Part shown: piece by piece, positions 1 to 21,475 of the stretch
Position numbering within the stretch: the stretch's first letter is position 1
Layout: every line of letters begins with the position of its first letter
Source of the DNA: Botryococcus braunii
Lineage: Eukaryota; Chlorophyta; Trebouxiophyceae
NCBI GenBank assembly: GCA_002005505.1
Contig: MVGU01001288.1
Coordinates: 127,501 to 152,500 of the forward strand
Direction of reading: 5' to 3'
DNA: 25,000 bases
Translations under genes and position numbers: made by a program
Notes under the pieces: model-generated
Database searches by the model: none
Told to the model about the DNA's origin: nothing
What the model saw: only the letters and a program-made list of their open reading frames with translations

Positions 1-1
1 G

Positions 2-7852
<7,851 letters not shown>

Positions 7853-8170
7853 TAATTCTTCCTAAAGCCCACCCGGGGATTTCAAGCCACCTGGGACGCC
7901 TGCCTCGGTCTGCTGTTGGCTCGAGTTCCTGATTGTTTGAGACTTTTTTTGAAATATTTATGAGGCGGGGTGGACTGCGAAGAGAAGGGGCGTCTTCGGG
8001 ACCCCCGATCGCCTCCCAGCCGATGGGTACCGCGGGACCGGCTCCCGCGCAGTGCGATCTGCGACCGAGGCTTGGGGCCCGGAGATCTTCCGAAGGGCGT
8101 GGGAGTCCCGAACCTGGGGACCGGGATCCGTCCCAACCTTGGAGAGCAAGGAAGGGAGCTTGCTCCCGCG
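7853..8170 (+). other. 3' flank/probable UTR of DYRKP
   Basis: Immediately follows the TGA. GC-rich, with no supported reading frame and no unambiguous poly(A) signal. The transcript end cannot be placed by eye. Confidence 0.4.
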
Positions 8171-8285
8171 GGACTCTGAAGTTTTACTTCGCTTTGACTC
8201 CGGGACTCCCATGTAGGGACCCCTAAGTTGTACTTCGCTTGACTCCGGGACCCCCATGTAGGGACCCTCAAGGTGCACTCCGGGA
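8171..8285. repeat. About 46-bp tandem repeat, two to three copies
   Basis: TACTTCGCTTTGACTCCGGGAC followed by CCCATGTAGGGACC occurs twice, with a third partial unit (GTGCACTCCGGGAAC). Confidence 0.75.
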
Positions 8286-9199
8286 ACAGTCCCCCCTAAG
8301 GGACTGTCTGCGCGGCGGCCAGGGATTCAGGTGTCTAACCGCATTAATCCACGGGGAGGAACGTAATGCGGCCGTGCATCGGTGCCCCAGTAGCTTCAAA
8401 TGTCCTGGGGTCCCGGGTTGGCAATGGTCTCTGTACTGTTGCAAAGGTGTAACCAATTGGCGGATCGGGGAACGGCAGACGGTATTCACCCCAAATCAAC
8501 AGATTCCCTTCAGGAAAATCCCCGAGCTGCCAACTTTGAAGCCCACCAGCAAGCTTACTCCTATTGCCCGTGTTACAGATTTATAAATCCTCTTATAGAC
8601 CGGGTCAGGGACCTTAGAAGGCAAGAGCTCCCCTGGGGGCCTGTGACGGTTCCATCCAAACTCGCTGGTGGTGTGGCAGCCTAGCTGGGTCCCCTGTGGG
8701 AGCTTCAAAGTGTGAAACCCAGCCACTCAGGGCTCCCAGGGGACTGGGGAGGGTCCCCCGGGAGGGGCTGCAGCGCGCATCTGGGGTCGATCTTGGTCAC
8801 ATAGTACTGTTAACAAACGTTTGTGTGTGCGTGTTTTGAGAAGAGCCGTCAAAAGGGATTTAGAACCTGCATGGTGCGTCGTGACAGAACAGACTCGAAA
8901 GGAATAATCAAAGTTGGAAAAACCGTCTCTCTGCTTATGCTTGAGCGGAAAGCACGTGGCTCACATGTGGAGCCGTCATTGCGGGTCAGGTGTCTGAAGT
9001 TTCTGGCTCTCTCTCCCTGTTTGACTTGTCACTGTGCATGTGTGCTTCTCCAGGCCCTGCACATGAGGTGGGGTGGGGGGGGTGTGGGGGTTTTTGATGC
9101 GTATTTACACATTCATTTGCCATGTGTACGTATACGTTCTTTGACACACACATGAGTAATATTAGTAATGACAGATAGAAGCGATGTAATTGCGTTATT
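8286..9199. other. Unassigned intergenic sequence
   Basis: No recognisable gene, RNA or element. Short open frames exist but none shows a family motif or a consistent splice pattern. A short G run is present near 9070. Confidence 0.4.
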
Positions 9200-9327
9200 T
9201 TTTACTTCTGTTGCAAGTGCCCTGTCCCCCTCCTCGGGGCTGAGCTCAGAGCTGCAGCTCCTAATCAGGCCTGGCCTTAGGGAAGTCCTGAAGCTGTTCT
9301 TGGACCTTGCATCATGTACGTCCCTCA

Positions 9328-9375
<48 letters not shown>

Positions 9376-9480
9376 CGTTACACTTAAGCTTGGACAGGAC
9401 ACGTCATTCATGAGGCTATACCAGACGCCCGAGGACAAGGATGCGTTCCTGTATCTTTGAAACAAGAGGCCCCATGGGTT
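9200..9480 (+). other. Exon-like peptides around a 39-T tract, unproven
   Basis: 9240-9310 reads SELQLLIRPGLREVLKLFLD on the plus strand. A 39-base T tract follows (9330-9368), and then a short frame after TTAAG (from about 9389) reads LGQDTSFMRLYQTPEDKDAF to a TGA. The phases of the two pieces do not join simply. I recognise no family; treat as unproven. Confidence 0.15.
9330..9368. repeat. Poly-T tract (39 T)
   Basis: Pure T run. It could be a retroposon poly(A) tail on the minus strand or a long pyrimidine tract. No flanking duplication was seen. Confidence 0.9.
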
Positions 9481-9626
9481 GAATCTGGCCAGAAATGAAA
9501 CTGGATTCTGTCACGGGAACCTTACATAACGCTCCGGGTGTGGTGGGATGTTCTGTTCCTACCCCATACGGGATGCATAAATGCGGGACCCTGATCATCG
9601 TAGCGGGGCCTCCCGGATGGTACCCC

Positions 9627-9713
9627 CACATGCTCGTAACTACGTACTGCCACATGCTCGTAACTAAGTTCTGTAATATGCTCGTAACTACGTACTGCCA
9701 CATGCTCGTAATT
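9627..9713. repeat. 24-bp tandem repeat, four copies
   Basis: ATGCTCGTAACTACGTACTG units at 9630, 9654, 9678 and 9702, exactly 24 bp apart. The unit is a multiple of three, so a repetitive frame (HMLVTTYC) reads through, but no gene context supports it. Confidence 0.9.
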
Positions 9714-9796
9714 ATTAGTGAGGTTCGCAAGTGCGAGTGGCTGGGCTCTTCCACGCCCAGAGGTGCATGCTGAGCAGCGAGACGTGTATAGAGCTG

Positions 9797-9827
9797 CAGC
9801 TATAGCTTAAAAGCGAAGCTATAGCTG
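9797..9827. repeat. Hairpin, 12-bp perfect stem
   Basis: CAGCTATAGCTT (9797-9808) and AAGCTATAGCTG (9816-9827) are exact reverse complements around a 7-base loop. The palindrome AGCTGCAGCT overlaps the left arm. Confidence 0.85.
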
Positions 9828-10144
9828 ATTAGCTAAGAGGGGTGAATGCCCTGTGATGGGGGAACCCGGTGCAAAGCACATCTGCAGATGCTCGTATATA
9901 GTATATTGCCCGGGCTTCCCGTCACTGCGAAGCAAGCTTTCCCAGACGTTGCAATATTGGAGTGCCCATTGTGCTCATTTATACATCCCTAGTGGCCAGG
10001 GCTCACGCTTGTTTCCACGGCCTTGAAGGCCTTAAGGTTTTTTCTTGGCCTTTAGGCCTTAAGCTCTCGTCCCACCCCCCCCCCCCCCCCCGGGGGGCTC
10101 TGGGCCGTGAGCTTGTTTTCCCGGCTATTGGGCCATACTTAGGC

Positions 10145-10146
<2 letters not shown>
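9828..10146. other. Unassigned; poly-C run
   Basis: No gene seen. It contains repeated GGCCTTAAG-type motifs at 10020-10065 and a C run of about 20 bases at 10073-10092. Confidence 0.4.

Positions 10147-10206
<60 letters not shown>
10147..10206. repeat. Poly-T tract (60 T)
   Basis: Uninterrupted T run. If it is a poly(A) tail, the inserted sequence would be on the minus strand and lie to the right (10207 onward), but no poly(A) signal or target duplication was found. Confidence 0.9.
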
Positions 10207-10207
<1 letters not shown>

Positions 10208-11092
10208 TCCTGGCGTTAATAAAGAGATCTCTCGAGTGCATTGTGTGCTGCAGGCGAGACCCCGAAGCTGATAAATCAAGATATACATAAACGCACCTGA
10301 CTTGTCATGTACGCTGGGTTTGAAACGGGGGTAGCGGTGCGGCAATAGGTACTGAACGGTGCCTCCAGGCTTTTTGATTAAGGAGCAAAATGGTTTTGGA
10401 GAGGCGTCAGAATTCGGACACTAGTACTACCGGGTCCCGTTCAGTTATTGGTGTCGCAGTGTTACGGACACATGTCTGTCCGTATCACTGAATTCTTCTC
10501 TTTCTCTCTCTCTCTCTCTATAGAGGGACTGCTCAGCAGCGAGCACTGCTCAGCCACGTGGGTCTTCGAGGAATTGTGAAAGTAAAATTCTGGAAGGTTC
10601 TCGGCCGAAGCCTCTCCGCTCCCTTGACACACGCTCTGTTGTGCGCTCTGAGAGAGTTCCGGATCCGGACTCTGGCTGTACATGTTACGGGCGTATACGT
10701 ACGTACTTGTGGGCACAGATCCATCAGGAATCTTGGGGTGGGAGTCTAGGGCTCTCGCACCCACCTTTTTTCTCTTGTCTCCCCCTTTTTGACCCTTTTC
10801 TTACCTTTATTGTTCCTTTTTTCTTCCCTCCTTGTGGGAAGTCGGGATGGCTGGGGGCACGGGAGAAAAAGAAGACGGAGAAGGAGCTTTCGAGGGGTGG
10901 CAGGGGGGAGGTCATGCGCAGTCTCTCCCTCTGGCTCTCCTACAACCTGCGGCCCGTGCACGTGCTCGGCACTCATGCTGGTTGAGCTATGTACGTGTAT
11001 GCATGTCTGTGAGTGTGCTATTGTGGCAGAACCCAGCAGCTTCACAAGAACTTTGCTCCCGGCTCTCCTCCTTAGACGGAGTAGTCGGACAA
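10207..11092. other. Unassigned intergenic sequence
   Basis: No supported gene. Contains a hairpin at 10457-10490 (CAGTG-T-TACGGACA against TGTCCGTA-T-CACTG, 6-base loop, one T:T mismatch) and a short CT run at 10501-10519. Confidence 0.4.
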
Positions 11093-11150
11093 ATCATCAG
11101 AGGTGATTATAATCACCTCTGATGATCCGTTTAATGGTATTCCATTAAAC
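11093..11150. repeat. Adjacent pair of palindromes (34 bp perfect, then 22-bp hairpin)
   Basis: 11093-11126 is a perfect 34-bp palindrome with no loop; its half is ATCATCAGAGGTGATTA. Two bases later, 11129-11150 is GTTTAATGG-TATT-CCATTAAAC. Both can form hairpins in DNA or RNA. Confidence 0.95.
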
Positions 11151-11244
11151 AATTACCAGCATGATGGCTTGGACGGGCCTCCCTGGAAAAGGGGATACTA
11201 GACAAGTGTAACGTGTGCATGACCCGGCACACGCGGAGAATGAA

Positions 11245-11262
11245 TTACATAATATTATGTAA
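11245..11262. repeat. Perfect 18-bp palindrome
   Basis: TTACATAAT followed by its exact reverse complement, with no loop, about 95 bp after the 11093-11150 pair. Confidence 0.95.
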
Positions 11263-12048
11263 GCACTCCCGGGGGAGACCTGCTGTCATGCGGTAGGGCA
11301 GCTACCTGTAAAGGGAGCGCTTAAAGCCTTGGACGAACTCCTAATTTGGTTTGTTTGGCGCCGTACCTGCAAAGGAGATGTCTCCTCCAGGTCACAGAAC
11401 GCGTGCCGGAAGCTTCGATCAGGTTACGAAACCGCGACTGTCCTGGAGCACCCGTGTCACGCCCGTGCTGGGCACGTGAATTGCAGAAGTGTGCTCACGT
11501 GCTGTATGGAAGTGTATACAGCGTACACATGTACATTCACATATATGCATACATACATATATGGAAAATGTGCATGTATACGTATGTATAAGTATACGTA
11601 TGTACATGTATACGTACGTACATACAGATGTGGGCCTGATTAGTCAGGACATTAGTCAGCACGGCCCAGAGATGGCCCAGGGGGACGGTTCGTGCACTTT
11701 GAGGGGACTCCGATCTGTTCATAATAGCCACATATGGTTCTGTGGAAGTTGTGTGTAATTACAATAGGCTCCGATCATGGACCCGTGGAAGTTCTCTGTA
11801 TTAGGCTCTTAAAAGAGGATAGTCAAAGGGAGGCTGTGGGTGAGCGTTGGCAGCCTGAATTCAGCTATATGATAAATTGGGAGCATGCTTTCGAGCTTGG
11901 CATTCGGCTTCAAACGAATTTCGAGCCAATTGGCAAGTGGGTTTGCTAATAGGTAGCAAAAGAGGCGCAATCTGCGGAAGAAAATTTAGCTGTATTTGAA
12001 CGGAAGGGCGACCGCGTGCACTGTTTCTGCCCTCTCCCCCTGTTGGCT
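11263..12048. other. Unassigned; alternating purine-pyrimidine block
   Basis: No supported gene. 11515-11628 is rich in GTATACGTATGTA-type alternating purine-pyrimidine sequence, including two direct copies of that 13-mer. Small inverted repeats occur near 11500 (GCTGTAT...ATACAGC) and 11941 (TTTGCTA...TAGCAAA). Confidence 0.45.
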
Positions 12049-12267
12049 GTACAATTGTACGTCACATGTTTTGGGGGGGGGGGGGGGGGCTTGTTGGGGG
12101 ATGCTATGTGCAAGCTGCCCCCGGGGATGGTTTAGGGTCTTGCCCTGTTCTTGTGTGTGCTCTCTAAGCAACAAAGCTCGTGCACATGAGTTGTGGCAAC
12201 CCTTCGAATTCGTCCGTGTGTAGGTGAAATCAAAAAAGACGATGTGCGTATACGAGTACGTACTCGT
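12049..12267. repeat. Palindromes GTACAATTGTAC and ACGAGTACGTACTCGT
   Basis: A 12-bp perfect palindrome at 12049-12060, a G run of about 16 bases at 12073-12089, and a 16-bp perfect palindrome at 12252-12267. Confidence 0.85.
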
Positions 12268-13626
12268 GAACCAGGGCGGCTTCCTGATTAGGTCATTATA
12301 ATAGATCATCTCCCGAGGTGTCCAATGCCCTCCTCTTCAGAGGAGATTTTGTGGGTTGTCTGCTACTTTGCTTGCTGAAACACGCAGCATTGGCCACCAC
12401 GTTATGCAGTATATACATACTATACATACTATAATAGGTATACACCAAGACTAGTCGCACAAGATATAAAGGATCCTGGTGCCACATGCTTCACGTGTTG
12501 CAGCCTGTTTGGACGTATGAACCTGCACCACACTTGAAGCAACATGTTTATACATTGATAATAAAAATTTCGATTTAAAGGGAAGTATATCATGTTTCAC
12601 AACATGTTTGGACACGAGCATACCAAATGAGGGAGTGGCTGTCACGTTGTGCACTGCTTTTAGTACGGCTGTGGGTTTGCTCCGTGCGTGATATCATTTT
12701 CGTGCGTGATATCATCTCATTATTTGCTCCATCGGTGCAAGTGCTTCAGGATGTGCCTCTCTATTGATTGTTTCTGTCCCCAGCGTTTGCCGCTTCGTAG
12801 AGAGGATTTGTTATTATCTTCACCCCTGTCCTTGCTGGCAGGAGTGGCCTAATTTTGGCTCGTGTGCTGGTGGAAATGACGGCATTGAAGGCTATATAGC
12901 CATATATAGATATATCCATTTCTTTTAGAGGCAAAGTGAACAACAATTAATCCCTGTCACCCAAGACATCAAATCCGTATTACATGTGCGATGCTTTCTT
13001 TGGGGGAAAAAAGTGTGTTTATGCTTAGCTAAAGGTACATGAGCCCTGTGGCATGAAAGCTGCGCGGCATGAAAGCTATGTTGCTTGAAAGCACGTGTGT
13101 TGCTTATAAGCTGTGTTGCATGCATGATGCGGAGATGTATATATATTCCCTTCTGCACCACACAAGAAGTCCGTCTGCCCTGCGGCATGGGACCTACGAG
13201 ACAAGGCAGCAAATAGAGACGAAGAAGAAAGACTCCCCATGGGGCAGTGGCCACTGCTTTACTAAGTACGAACAACTTTGTAACAACGAAAGGAGAAGAG
13301 ACGCATAAGGGCCCGCCGTTCATGGCCACTCGTGTTATTTAGATAAAAATTGAAGCACATCGATTTCCTTCCTGAGAACCACGTATACACTACATGCTAC
13401 GGATATCATACGTGCTGGTGTGCGTAAGGCAAGGGCTTGTACACATGTGTTATTTCTGTGTGCGGCTTGTGTCCGTGCTTGCGAGGCAAGAAACCTGCTC
13501 AGAAGCATCGAGGCTGCGCAGCAGGCTGCATCATTATTACTTCACGCTTCTTGCATTGTGCAGCCGCTTTTTGCTTTGTGGAGCCGTATACGTAGGTGGG
13601 TGGGCTGATGCATGTGCATATTCTCA
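12268..13626. other. Unassigned intergenic sequence
   Basis: No gene supported on either strand. Contains a direct repeat of CGTGCGTGATATCAT (12686-12716), GGCTATATAGCC (12890-12901) directly followed by ATATAT-AG-ATATAT, and repeated GCATGAAAGCT/GTTGCTT motifs at 13050-13120. Confidence 0.45.
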
Positions 13627-13759
13627 AAGGCTCATCGCTGTTCTTTGAAGAACAACGATGGGCCTTAAGAGGATATGCTCTGGTGCAAAACTTTCACCCC
13701 AGCTCTTGTGCAGAAATTTCACCCCAGCTCTGGTGCAGAAATGTCTGCACCAGAGCTGG
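13627..13759. repeat. Two hairpins and a 25-bp direct repeat
   Basis: 13627-13645 pairs with 13648-13666 (17 of 19 positions, 2-base loop). 13673-13723 holds about 25-bp direct repeats GCTCTKGTGCARAAMTTTCA. 13724-13739 and 13744-13759 form a perfect 16-bp stem with loop AATG; the last repeat unit forms its left arm. Confidence 0.9.
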
Positions 13760-14208
13760 TGTACGAGTTTGTACTAACGAAGCTCATGTGATGCATGGTC
13801 GTGCGCCCATACATCAAACGTTAACGGGTGGCATATATATTTGTTGTTTGAACCCAGCCCCGGTGCCTAGCGCCTTTCACTTTTTCGCACGTGCCTGTGT
13901 GCATGCTTGCGTGCGTACGCATGTAGGGTGGGGGATGGGCTGGGCGGGGGCCGGGCAGGCGAGGGGGGGGGGGGTTGGGGTGGGAGGTCTAGTTTTTGGT
14001 TTAAAATCAATTTGAAAAGCGAGGGGAGAAAAGAGTCGACTCTTGTCTCCCAAGCGGCTGGGAAAGGAGAAGGAACCTGCTTTAAATCGTATACCGTGTT
14101 ATCGGTAGTAATGCGTAATTGCTTCCGATAAACAGACAGTATGCTACGTAGTGCTACACTCCGAACTATCTGTCGGGAAAGTTAGTCACTGGATACATCC
14201 TATGAAAA
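13760..14208. other. Unassigned intergenic sequence
   Basis: No gene supported. Contains a G run near 13964 and a 14-bp perfect palindrome AAGAGTCGACTCTT at 14031-14044. Confidence 0.4.
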
Positions 14209-14252
14209 TACGGATGATCATCCGTACTTAGTGCTTGCTCGAGCAAGCACTA
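14209..14252. repeat. Adjacent pair of perfect palindromes (18 bp and 24 bp)
   Basis: 14209-14226 is TACGGATGA plus its reverse complement. After two bases, 14229-14252 is TAGTGCTTGCTC plus its reverse complement. Neither has a loop or mismatch. Confidence 0.95.
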
Positions 14253-15757
14253 CTACGCGGTTGTCATACGTGAGCAGGCATGTCAATTGCATGTGCGCTG
14301 TCATGTTCAATGTTAACTAGCACATGCCTATATAAAGACTTGTCGGGGCAGAGCATTGCACGTTATGCAAGTCACAAGGCATATGCATATACCACTATCA
14401 TCCACAATGCACTATGCTCTAGAGACATAGATCTCGAGAGCAGTGAGTGCTCTCACTACTCTGAATACCGCTCCCTTACTATTGTGAATACTGCGTTCTT
14501 GGCGCGGAGTCTTTTGTGTGCCATATGGACAGTGCAAACGGACTCAAGGCCAGAGCGTACATGTATGTGTGGTTCCGTCAGTGGTAAGCTTATGCTCGAG
14601 AGTTCATACCCCATATGGATAGCCACTACTTAAGTCAAACCCCCACTCATAGATATTGGTACAATGCGGCGCTAGTCCAAGTGATTCCTAGAGCTTTGCT
14701 CTTACTGGAAAGCTGAAGTCAATTGACAAGGTTGCCTTTGTCCAAGCGCAGATCTGATGGTTGTTCATGAACCTGAATTCAAATGTAAACTGGATGGTGC
14801 ACGTGTGTGGATAGGCTTCACTCTTAATTCTAAATGCAGCTGGAGGAACTGATCTAGCTGAGATTCCCGCCAGAGGTACAGTTAACAGATGACGGGATCC
14901 TTTGCCCTTCAAATTTCCTGGCCAAAGCCTACTGCTAGCAAGCTGCGAATCCGGCTTTGTACTATCATCCAGTGATTTTCGTCTCATTGGTCTTTGAGTA
15001 CGGCATTTATGTCATACGGGGGATATGGGCTATATGCCCCTTTGGACTGAGGGATCGGACACTATTTTCTGAACCACTGGGGATCCCCACTACAGTACTG
15101 GTTCCTGGGGCTCCGGAGCGAGTGAACTGACTCGGTTCAACATGCAGTACAATGAAGCATGGGAGAACAAGGTGCAGCATAGGAAAAAAATGTACGTGCA
15201 TGCATCGACCCCGTGCCGTGCACATCAGCTGGTGATTCAGCGCCCGTGAATGTGACTCACGGGCCGTGCGCGGTCATGCGGCACGACCTGCCCCGTGCCC
15301 ACAACGCGTGAGGCCTTGACTACCGTCGGGAGGTTCGCTGCTGTTTGCAGCCCGCATTGAATACCAAAATGGGAAACAATCAAAATCAAAGTTGTCTTTG
15401 AAAAGTCTGAGAATTGCAATTGAACTTGATACATCGTTTCAAAGCACATGGGAAGTTATACGAACAGACGGACTGTTCACCGAACGGATCTGGGTATTTG
15501 CCTGTGATCCCCTACTTAAATGAATATGGATTTGTATGAGCAATAGTATACGAATGAAAAATGTTCGCATGTAATGCGTCTGTTGGGGTGGAAATTTGAC
15601 GAAAGTTGGGACGCATATTGGTACAATGTCGTTTGGTAGAGTTGCGTTAGAAGCTCCACGTTCTCTCCTTCTTGGCAAGGCCTGTGACGCATATTCGGGT
15701 TGCCATTTTACCCTTCATCACGCGACTTAGGCTCTTTCTATTCTATACTGTGGTGTC
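14253..15757. other. Unassigned region upstream of membrin
   Basis: No supported gene; moderate open frames (for example 14280-14633 plus, 14688-14987 minus) show no motif I recognise. Small inverted repeats occur at 14436-14457 (GAGAGCA/TGCTCTC), 15089-15102 (TGGGGATCCCCA) and 15242-15264 (GCCCGTGA/TCACGGGC). The part next to 15758 must contain the membrin promoter, but no core element is clear. Confidence 0.4.
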
Positions 15758-19175
<3,418 letters not shown>

Positions 19176-19567
19176 GTGCGTTGCTCTTTGCTAGCGCTGC
19201 CTGCGCATGAAATTTGCAATCGTTAACATTGATTTAAATTGCTACATCCCTTGATCTAAGTAGTAGCAAACACACCACCCCCCCTCCCCCCCTCCCCCTC
19301 TCTCCCTGCAGAAGTAAGCAAGGTCGTGGCCACACGTCTTTCTGCATTGTCAATGCATGCATTGCTTGCCAGGTTGGCAGGAAAAGAAAAAGCGTAAGAA
19401 ACAAAGCTCAGCATGACAGGGTCGGCCCGTTTCTTCTGCCCCGTCATGCCCAGTCTGTTTTCACGCCAAGTTGCAACACGTTACCCAAGCCATTCTGTTT
19501 TGTGACAATCTTTAAAGTACTCTATCTTCAAAGTACTTCGAAGTATCGGAAGTTTTCGACGGGGTGT
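19176..19567. other. Downstream of membrin exon 6; anchor exon not found
   Basis: A strong acceptor-like CT tract plus CTGCAG| ends at 19311, but what follows (AAGTAA in phase 0) does not encode a membrane helix. Contains the palindrome TACTTCGAAGTA at about 19534-19545. Confidence 0.4.
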
Positions 19568-19573
19568 ATGACT

Positions 19574-19694
19574 GGGAACTCCAGCGAGGTCGAATTTGTG
19601 TGCCAGAAGGCCAAAATTTCTTTCCTTTCGGGTCGGGATGGTCCCGATCGTGGCAAATTTCGGACTGGAATGTGACCTCGTGGGAGTTCCCAGA
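19574..19694. mobile_element. MITE-like element, copy 2
   Basis: About 121 bp with terminal inverted repeats (GGGAACTCC-AGCG-AGGTC and GACCTC-GTG-GGAGTTCCC), flanked by direct ATGACT at 19568-19573 and 19695-19700. The core TCGGGATGGTCCCGATCGTG and GGCAAATTTCGGACTG match copy 1 at 608-741. No coding capacity. Confidence 0.7.
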
Positions 19695-19799
19695 ATGACT
19701 GCGTCGTGAACGAAGGTCTCCGTGCAATGCAGTTTTCGGTCTAAGGGCCTCGTTAGGTTGGGTTAAGGGTGTTGTGCGTTACCTTTCAGGCAGTGGGGC

Positions 19800-19990
19800 C
19801 TGCTTCACGGTACGTTCCATTGAAGTACAAATTTATACATCAGGGAACGGGTGTTCCACTGGAGTATACCTTGTGCGTAATGGGACCAGTGTCGATTGAA
19901 GCACACATTGTATGTTCTGGATCAGTGTTTCCTGAAGTACAGATTTGTACGGCCTGGACCAGCGTTGTCGTGAAGTACGGATCCGTACGT
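19800..19990. repeat. Diverged 36-40-bp tandem repeat
   Basis: TGAAGTAC-NN-ATTT-GTAC motifs recur at 19821, 19861, 19897, 19933 and 19971, joined by GGACCAGTGTT. The last unit contains the perfect palindrome GTACGGATCCGTAC (19975-19988). Confidence 0.75.
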
Positions 19991-21304
19991 TAGGGATGAG
20001 CGTTGCACCTCGGGCTCCAGTTTGGCGGTACATTTGCTCCGGTACATCTGACAGGGGATGTGGAATGCAGGTGGGCACCATCCTGTTTGTACTGCTTGTA
20101 TGGTGGTTCTTCAGACGGTAGCTGGAGTCTACGGGAACAGTGGGGCAAGTTAGCCTGGGGCTTGAACCTCTGAGAATTCTACCAGACGATAGTGCCAGGC
20201 CTCTAGGCAACATTGCCCTGTAGCCCCTGACGCTCCTTGGAACTACCCCACCTGCATGGAGGCTTTAACTACTTATTAACTATACCACAGAGTTTTGATT
20301 TGAAGAGTTACAACACAAGGCTTGCTTATTGATTACAACACAAGGGTTTTAATACACCCATCACATTGATCACGATCAGTTATTGATCATAAGGGTTTTG
20401 ATTCGGTTAGTTATGAGAAACGCTTTACTTGTTAGTTATAAACACGCGGCTCCAGGTCTGATTCGTGCAGCAGACATGTGGGTGTATACGGAGTGGACCA
20501 CAGGCACTCGTGAGCATCTCTTTACTTACATGTAACTGCAAAGAGTGTGTGTTCGAGTCTGCGTTTACCTTATTTAAAGCTGGAGAGTGTATGCTGACGT
20601 GCCTGTAGCTGTAGTTACGACTCCGCTTTTAGTTATCAATTGAGGCCTATGATGACGCGCACGTATGGTACTGAACCATATGAAAATTTAGTGAAGCACG
20701 TTTAGTGACGGACAAGGCAGTCTGAATGGCATACACCGACATATCGATAGTCTTGAAAATATATCATATGGATATCATAGCCTGGCTAACCGGAGGCGGC
20801 CTAATCTCTAGAATATTCTTATGAATTCATTATTCGATTAGACAGACGTGTTGAAGGACTGCAATTAACGGTCTCCTTGTACTTACTGCATTGATGGATG
20901 TAAAGTCGGGGCATCGCTACTTTTTGACCATTCCAAGGGGTTCTTGTCCTACCTTTCGTGGCGTACCTACTGGCCATCACCGTACTTCATTCGGGCGTAC
21001 CGCCCTAACCTTTTGCGGTCCAAGGCCGTGTAGGCCATGTCTGTAGAGTGATAACCATTCTAGCATACCGATGTGTAGTAAGCTCCATTTGGCCACTTGC
21101 TTGTGTCGACCCTGCGCAGCATACTTCCTGGTGTTTCACAGACTCCACCGATCAAAATTCGTGAATGACGACCGACACAAACAAATATGTACGTAGGTAT
21201 GCGCAACGTGGACCATGTACGTGAACCAAGAATGGGAATAGACGTTCGTGTAGTGATGAACAACCCTAAATAAGCAGGGCAGGAGTTGCCGTTGTATACA
21301 TGAA
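19991..21304. other. Unassigned intergenic sequence
   Basis: No gene supported. Contains repeated AACACAAGG and GGGTTTTGATT/TTGATCA motifs at 20250-20420 and small AT palindromes near 20815. Confidence 0.4.
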
Positions 21305-21475
21305 AACGTCAACCATGTGGTCGACGTTTCTGCCCTGAATGGGTCAGTCAGAGTGGGTTGCATATTGCAGAAATGCAACTTCGAATTTCTCTTCATAAGC
21401 TATCAGAATGTAGTCAAGAGTGTAGTCAGTCAGAGTGGGTCGGCAATCGCATTTCTCTCCATAAGCTGGGTTTTA
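21305..21475. repeat. Hairpin and 82-bp-spaced partial direct repeat
   Basis: 21305-21315 pairs with 21318-21328 (10 of 11, 2-base loop). GTCAGTCAGAGTGGGT occurs at 21343 and 21425, and CATTTCTCTCCATAAGCT-like sequence follows each copy. Confidence 0.75.

Noticed and set aside
9611..9720. 24-bp repeats considered as a repeat-protein exon
   Set aside because: The repetitive frame follows only from the unit length being a multiple of three; no splice sites or homology support it.
10457..10490. Hairpin considered as a bacterial-type terminator
   Set aside because: Eukaryotic context, no following T run and no upstream gene.
19297..19410. Candidate terminal exon of membrin after the CTGCAG acceptor at 19311
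   Set aside because: In the required phase it reads Lys then stop. The alternative phase gives a charged peptide (LSALSMHALLARLAGKEKA), not a membrane anchor.
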